Below the pieces are notes generated by a model. It did not search any database. It was not told the origin of the DNA and worked only from the letters and a program-made list of their open reading frames with translations. Positions 58,047 through 64,000 of a DNA stretch of 64,000 nucleotides are shown here, piece after piece; the first letter of the stretch is position 1, and the number at the start of each line of letters is the position of its first letter. The DNA is taken from the NCBI GenBank assembly GCA_027382625.1, contig JAJKFJ010021971.1:1-64000 (forward strand). The letters are read 5' to 3'. The position numbers were made by a program, and so were the translations under genes. This DNA comes from Tetmemena sp. SeJ-2015. Taxonomy: Eukaryota; Ciliophora; Spirotrichea; Sporadotrichida; Oxytrichidae.

Positions 58047-60405
58047 TCATTCACTTTTCTTTATAAAGTTAGGTTTTTCACTCTGGGAAGTGGTGACTGA
58101 CTTCCTCCGCTTGTCCTCCTCGAAGGAGAGCTTTAAGAAACTATGCTTCTCAAGAATTATAATATATGCTTAAAACATGCTGCTAGAATGATTTTGAGTG
58201 ACGCTCTCCTATCTGAGTATCTTCTGCTGCTTCTGGTGATCTAGGATCTCCCATGACGAGTCTGAGATATAGGTGAGCTTATAAAAAATATGCGTTCATA
58301 AAATTATGTTTTAACTTATCAATCTCCTCATGCATGAGGGTATCCAGGCCAATGATTTCGTAAATTGGTGCAACTCTCTGCTTGTTTATTTTCTTTAGAG
58401 CGTAGAAAAAGGGAAACGATATCAGGCCTGACTACAGGATCAAGGCCACAGAGCCTATTGCCTGGATGCCCAGTTAGTGCCAATCCTAAGTGTATACAAG
58501 CCCCTTGTCCTTGTCGAAAAAGCCAATAGCAAGAACTATAAAATAAATATGCCTTTTATAATAACTCCCCACAGTCCACACATGCCATGAATTTGAGTGC
58601 AGAGGATCATCAATTCTAAGTTTGTTCTAAATGATACTGGCTATCATAAACACCAACCCTCAAATTATCCCTATCACAAAAGCACCATGATTTGCCACAT
58701 TGAACAAATATATAAATTATTTAATATTACTGTTTATTAAATTGTTGGCTGAGCTTGTTATAGAGATTAGCCAGTAACCCATTCACTAAGTTTACTGGGC
58801 TCTGATCGTGCAGTTTCTTCCTGTTGGCTCTCAAAAGCTAAGGATGAAAGTAAAACACGAGCAGGGAGCTCACTGACCCTGATATCATAGTGTTCATCTA
58901 AATTTTCTCCTAGCTATTTATTTGAGCAATTATTTCTTTCATGATGGTCTGTTGAATGATATTATTCGAGGCATGCTAGAGAATTGCCTGCCACTCCGTT
59001 GAAGAACAGCCAGTACACCCACAACATGTAACCTCCACTTACTATAAAAGCATGGAGGAATATTGGAACATTTCGTCGAAGTTGAAGCCATACAGCTTAA
59101 TGAAGTGAGTCACCATGTTTCCAGGCGAGCTCTTGAACTCTGGGTGATCTCTCTTGAACAGCTCTACTCTTCTCGCCATCGGAAAATAAAATCAATATTT
59201 CATAATTCAAAAATGCTCGACTGTATAAACTTTATCTGAGATAGTACTCAAATAAAAGCATTCTAATTTATGAGATAGATCTGATGTCCCTTGTAGCATA
59301 GATATCTCTCTAATTCTCTCACTGGCTCTCACTTTCCCCTCCTAGGCGAGTGCTCGCCAGTTCCTCTACCTCCCTCATCTTTCTGTCGCCTCTGTGGATT
59401 ATTAACACCAATTTTCTCGTTTTACTACATCCCCTTGATCTTGTTGATGTCGTGGATGAAGTTTTGAATTGGGTCGCTCGACTTCTAACTCATCTTCTAG
59501 GTTTTTCCCTCAAACTTAAATGAAATGAAAATGTAGTCATCCATTTAAGACTCGTTATGATAGAGTCTGTGCTCAAAGATGCCCAGTCTGGGGCCAAGCA
59601 TGATAGTGCCAACTAGGCAAGCCACGCCATCCACCAAGTGTAAGTAGTCGAGGAATCCTATACTGTTGAGCCAGCCCTCGTTCCATGCCTAGCCTGCTGA
59701 GATATGGAAATCACTCCTGTCATCAGCAGCGAGAAGAACAGATAAGCGTCAGCATATACTCACTCTGCCATTCAAAGTATCTTTAAATTAAATTTATCTA
59801 TTAAGCATTATAGATTGATTGAGCAACTGACGATGGTGATGCTAGTTGCACAGAAGGAGAAGTCGAAAAGGAACTGCAGCTAGTCCTTACTTGTGAAGTT
59901 AACTCCAGCAAACTTTCCATTCCCGATTATTCCACCTCTCTGATCGCACTTCAAGGCGTAGCCGATTAAGTAGAAGGCAGTCACGCCCATGAAGAAGTCG
60001 ATTGAGTACTTTAGCAAGATATTTGAGGTATTTATAAAAGTTTAGAAGGCAAAATATTTGGGGAGTATTTTTCTCTCTGACTGAGCCTACTTCAAACATA
60101 GCAAAGCCAATCTTCATGGCGAAGATCATTATGGTTGCAGTTATTATCCTAAAGGAAGCCAATAATTTCGAAATCACAAAAAGGATTCTAATTACCATGG
60201 ATTTCTCACTTCAAAATCTGACAAAGATTAACTTACCACAAAAACCATGATAACTATTTTTATATAGACTTATTTTTTTATCTTGTTTAAGATCCACAGA
60301 ATATGACTTCTGCTCTATATAGCTGTCTATAAGAGTCTTGTTATAGTAGACTTCACTCGCTTATTAAGACAACCCCATCTCTCCTCCGTATTGAAAATCT
60401 ACCAT
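58047..60405 (-). CDS. Ammonium transporter (Amt/Mep family), copy C
   Basis: The start is the ATG at 60403-60405 (MVDFQYGGEMGLSQQASEVY). The first exon ends at a GTAAGT donor (19-nt intron), followed by DFEVRNPW and a second intron. Core features are MIFAMKIGFAMFEVGSVREK, ILLKYSIDFFMGVTAFYLIG, GGIIGNGKFAGVNFTSKD, ADAYLFFSLLMTGVI, NEGWLNSIGFLDYLHLVDGV and GTIMLGPRLGIFEHRLYHNE. A lysine-rich cytoplasmic loop (MDDYIFISFKFEGKTQKMSQ) follows, then the C-terminal RVAPIYEIIGLDTLMHEEID and a basic tail (SFEEDKRRKSVTTSQSEKPN) ending at TGA 58047. In the conserved AER motif the Arg codon is TGA. A TGA-as-Trp reading gives AEWVYAD, a non-conservative change. Gene order (three head-to-tail copies) indicates local duplication, yet the long loops differ completely. 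Confidence 0.82.
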
Positions 60406-60583
60406 GATGTTTACTTCTAATTCTATAATTAATTATCCTCAATATATTATAGTAAAGGCTCAAACTCTTCAATTCTTCATTCCTTCAATTAAGATTTCCC
60501 TCTCTTAGATATCTAATAGACAAGCTATTAAAAAATAAAGTCTTCAAACTATTACTCTTCACTTCAAAATCCGAAATAAAACT

Positions 60584-62298
60584 TCAAACAATATCTAGCT
60601 AGATTACTTCTCTCTCTCTTTAACATTTTTCTCCTGAATATATATTCCTTAAAATTGACTTTAAAGTTATTTTTATTCCACTGCTATAAATAATAGTTGC
60701 TTATTGGGGTTGCTGCGCTTTTGAATGGCTGGGAGATTGATTTCCTGTGAGCTCCTGACACTCACATGATTTGATTGGGTTCGTCCACTTCCCTCTGAAT
60801 ATTTAAATAGCAAAGTGTTTAAATTTATATTGGCTCTGGTTAGCGCCCACTCTCATCTTCTTAGGAATTGCTGCTTTAATCATAGCGCTTTCCAACTGCC
60901 CGAAAGCGTTCTTCTCTCTCATTTGAGTCTCCTGAAGCTTCCTCAAAAGTTCAGCCTCGTATAACTCTAGCTTTTAAGAACAAGTAATGAGTAATTCAAT
61001 GAGCTAGTGTGCTTCCATTTCATAATCCTTGAGTACCTTCTTCTCTGATTCCATCTTGTGCCGAGTCTCCTCCCTTGCCTTTTAATGTTTTTCTAGCAAG
61101 AAAGAGGATATTCTGATTTGAGCTTGCTCTTTCTAAGATCTGAGTTGGCTCTTCTTCTCTTGAGCCATCATCAAGTGCTCGTATTCCATTATAGCTTTCA
61201 GCTATTACGCCTGCTTTATATTCACCTTCAACATCTCTCAAATTATGATTGATACTATATAGTATTTTAATTGATTCATCTCTGCTTCTTGCTTCTTTTA
61301 CTCTGCCACTTCAAGTTGGCGTTGCTTGATATCCATGAGTTGCTTCTATCGCTTTTCAAAGTTGGAAGACTAGTTTTACCTCACTTGTCCATTGGCTTTC
61401 TGCTCCTTTTGCAGCTGCTTCTAAAACTTCTCATCATTCTTCTTTTTCAAGTCTGGTATTTGCTTCTTCCTAGCCTAATTTATCTTCTTTAACCCATCCT
61501 CCTCCCAAATTTAAAAAAGAAGGTTTTAATTCCTCCCGCATTCAAAAGGTTTTCTTGGCCAATAAAAAATTAGACTCTAACTCCAAGAGCTTTTACTGCT
61601 GTGGAGCTTGTATCTCTGCTTGCTAGGACTTATAAATAAGGAAAGTAAGCTTAATTATATAATGAGTAGTTCGCAGCATGCGAATTCAAATCAAACTTAA
61701 GAATCAAAAAATGCTTTTAACATAACTGATCTGGAGGCAAGTCTTAGGCGAGGTGATCATTTGTATGCTTCTCGCTCCTGTGATTATAATTACTGTTTCT
61801 GTCAGCACTGGATTTTCCGTTATTATCTCCTCCATAGCCACTTCTGTTTATTATTTCTCTCTCCTCCTGTTAACGTAGTTATTAGTGCATTTATTGCTAA
61901 GTAAGTTAATTCTGATCACTTTGCTACTAGTTAAGTGAAAAATAGCAATTAATAGAGTTTGAAACTGCAGGTTTCTTTTGAGAGGCACTAGGTAGTTACT
62001 GATCCAAATTTTGAGAAACACCTTGAGATTTTTCCAACTGCTAAGTTTCTTAAGATTATTAAAAAACTACTCTCTCAATAGGAAACTTAGATTGATGAAT
62101 TTGAAGAGCCTCGTTGTGATGAGTTTGCTGTGATTGATAGTAGTGTGGCTGCTGGCCAGTAGATATCACACTATGATTTTCTTATTCAATTGTTCGATGT
62201 TAGTTTTCCAATATAATTTGCTAGTCTGTCATTGAGTTGGATTGAGGCAAACTCTGTTTACTGTTGCTTGTGGCTTCACCCTCTTACTTGCTCGCCAT
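60584..62298 (-). CDS. Gln-rich coiled-coil protein
   Basis: The start is the ATG at 62298 (MASKQEGEATSNSKQSLPQS). The first ~190 residues are extremely Gln-rich, with more than 20 TAA/TAG codons interspersed with CAA/CAG (for example SQETQQLEKSQGVSQNLDQQ). This is strong internal evidence that TAR encodes Gln. After introns the product becomes a long coiled coil (QIPDLKKKNDEKFQKQLQKE, FEKRQKQLMDIKQRQLEVAE, YEHLMMAQEKKSQLRSQKEQ, ELLRKLQETQMREKNAFGQL). It then has a short basic tail and ends at TGA 60584. Frame changes near 61500-61560 and 61240 need introns. I do not recognise the family; centrosomal or ciliary coiled-coil proteins are the obvious comparison. It diverges from the gene at 62430. 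Confidence 0.6.
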
Positions 62299-62429
62299 GT
62301 TTCACTTTAATAATTAAATTGCCCAATTATTTCTAACTAGTTTAATTTAACTCCTCTTTAGACTGACTGATTTTAATAAATTTATCAAGTTAAAACTAAC
62401 ACATCATTAATAAAAGCGAGCAACCTTTA
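62299..62429. promoter_or_regulatory. Short divergent promoter region
   Basis: Only 131 bp of AT-rich sequence separates the ATG at 62298 (minus) from the ATG at 62430 (plus). No recognisable element is seen. Confidence 0.4.
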
Positions 62430-64000
62430 ATGGACCTGCAAGCAGACATAATCAGATTCTAACAAGTAAAAAAAGTCTCCCTCGCCCGCACTTAATCAAA
62501 GGTAAGAATAGCTTTTGATAAAAAGGTTTTCTATTAAGAAAACATTACAAAAGTAGTCTACTTTTAGAAATTCTTCTTAGACCTCCATAGGGGATAAATC
62601 TCTAGGATAGGCAAATTTTTCAAATCAGTAGTCGAATATCATTTCCAATAATTCTTTCGGTAAGACTAAGAGGAGGGTAAAGATACTAAGAGTTTGATTT
62701 GAGGAATTCAGCCAGCCTGAAGGAGAAAAATCTATTCAAGTTGAGATAATTCGTGTATGGCAAACAGAAGAGTAATCAGGCAGTTGTGAATGGAAAATAT
62801 CGGAGGATAAATGTTTCTATAATTTATATGCTCTTTTTTAATAAGCAGAGGTAGCTTTCAGAGAGCAATACTTTGTGATGTGGCAAAAACTATGGGAGTC
62901 CAATGACCATAACTCGATTCCTCTGAAAAAGCTAAGTATTAGAAATTAAGTGAGTTTATGAAGGACAGCATCATCCCAAATGTCTCGACTAGTGCTTACA
63001 GGGGCATAACTTTGTATAAAAAGGCTATGGGGAGGGAGATGTGAGAGGAGGATTACTTAAGTGATGCACCTTTAATAAGTAAGCAAAACTGGAGAGTCAA
63101 AAATGTAAAGTGATGTCAAGCAGCCATTTCTCCTAACTTCCAAGTCTATTCATAATGTTTTAGCCTGCAAATTAGGACGAACTTTAATCTTACTTAGCCT
63201 CAACTTCCCCTAACAACAGTAGAGATCATTCCTCATCCTCTTTTTAAAATTCTAATATAAACTCAAGAGGTTAAAATATTCATTTGATTTATTAAAATAG
63301 TTTATGAATGACGCAAATTAAGAGGTCCTTATTGACTTTAGTGACCTAATGAATATCAATAGTCAAGCCACAAAATAGACATCAGCTATTACTGCCCTTC
63401 AATAATTTAACAGATATGCAGTAAATGCTATAAATTCAATCAGAATTAGGAAAGTATAGCACAGAACAAATATGCCTTATGAAAATTTAAGTTATTTATG
63501 ATACTTTTAATTTAATGAGATGAAATATAGAATTATGTCTCATAATATGAATGAGATCTTTGAAGAAGAAATAAAATATTTTTTATTCTAATGGATATTT
63601 AAGTCAACAGACTCAATATCTTAAGAAACATCCAATTAGTTAAATCAGAGGAAGCGTAGGCAGCTGACTTTCAAAAAGCCTCAAACTTCTAACGAGAATA
63701 TCAACTTACTCGGAGACTAACGCACAATCAGACACCTCTTCAGTTAGGAATTTGCTGCCCAATCCTAAGTAAATAAGAATCAGAGTTTCCACAATTACTC
63801 AAAGTTTTCTTCTTATAAACATCAACAAGAATAGAACTTTTCAGCACTAAGGGTAATTTTAAACGCTCTCTTATATGCACTTATAGGATCACAAGAGAAT
63901 GATATAACGGCCTCAAAATGGAGAGACCACTGCATCCTATCATGAGGTATGAATACAACCCATTTGGAGAACTTAAACTAGCAAAGAATCTCTCTTAAAA
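62430..64000 (+). CDS. Unrecognised gene, 3' end outside window
   Basis: I do not recognise this protein. The start is the ATG at 62430 (MDLQADIIRFQQVKKVSLAR), running to YFQKFFLDLHRGQISRIGKF. A shifted segment (probably an intron or indel near 62690) then reads LKEKNLFKLRQFVYGKQKSN. Further frames read KLSEFMKDSIIPNVSTSAYR and GITLYKKAMGRE, continuing into WEEDYLSDAPLISKQNW with a TGA as Trp. LPLTTVEIIPHPLFKILI and LIDFSDLMNINSQATKQTSA follow. At 63499 an in-frame TGA lies in ENLSYL-TGA-YFQFNEMKYR within an otherwise uninterrupted frame of about 180 codons. A GTAATT...TATAG intron (about 63852-63885) precedes the last visible exon. The composition is helical and basic. The frame is open at the window edge. 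Confidence 0.5.

Noticed and set aside
1..64000. Transposons, CRISPR arrays, tRNA and rRNA genes
   Set aside because: None was seen by eye on either strand: no terminal inverted repeats with a transposase-like frame, no regular short repeats and no cloverleaf-like T-loop/anticodon arrangement. A tRNAscan or RepeatMasker run would be needed to exclude them fully.

Overview
The window is nuclear DNA of a ciliate. Long, clearly homologous reading frames contain TAA and TAG throughout, and these read well as glutamine. TGA ends genes but also occurs inside frames at positions that suit tryptophan. UAR=Gln with UGA=Trp-or-stop is the karyorelictid-type code (NCBI table 27, known from Loxodes and Parduczia). 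Several frames can only be joined by removing introns of about 17 nt, although ordinary introns of 25-190 nt also occur. No telomere repeats, tRNA, rRNA, transposon or CRISPR array was seen. Because no triplet is an unconditional stop, open frames prove little. Calls rest on homology recognised by eye, composition and frame continuity, and many exon borders are approximate.

Layout: 1-4.8 kb (minus) holds the 5' part of a CEP135/Bld10-like centriole gene, an unrecognised gene and a coiled-coil gene. 5.0-7.2 kb (plus) is a membrane-anchored NEK-like kinase. 7.5-23.5 kb (minus) is a TBC1D19-like gene followed by two giant tandem PAS/TmcB-type multipass membrane proteins. 23.5-25 kb is AT-rich and apparently empty. 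25-27.7 kb (plus) and 28.1-29.7 kb (minus) are unrecognised genes. 29.8-30.8 kb (minus) is the GTPase half of the signal recognition particle receptor alpha subunit (SR-alpha). 31.0-36.7 kb (plus) is a very long Q/N/S-rich gene, convergent with a PP2C phosphatase that has a long disordered N-terminus (36.8-41.0 kb, minus). 41.2 kb (plus) is a twin-CX3C small-Tim-like gene. 42.2-43.1 kb (plus) is the missing N-terminal half of SR-alpha. 44.2-46.0 kb (plus) is another Q/N/S-rich gene. 46.6-52.7 kb (minus) holds an unrecognised gene and an EF-hand gene. 53.4-60.4 kb (minus) is a tandem array of three ammonium transporters. 60.6-62.3 kb (minus) is a Q-rich coiled-coil gene, and 62.4-64 kb (plus) is an unrecognised gene running off the edge.

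The most striking observation is that SR-alpha is broken into two halves in opposite orientation, about 12.2 kb apart. Each half ends at the same 11-bp sequence, in frame. Inverting 30826-43056 would restore one gene. This may be an inverted germline segment with pointer-like repeats, a segregating inversion, or an assembly artefact. Independently, several conserved genes carry one-base losses, mostly in G or C runs, which suggests long-read homopolymer errors. Frameshifts here should therefore be checked against reads before any gene is called broken.
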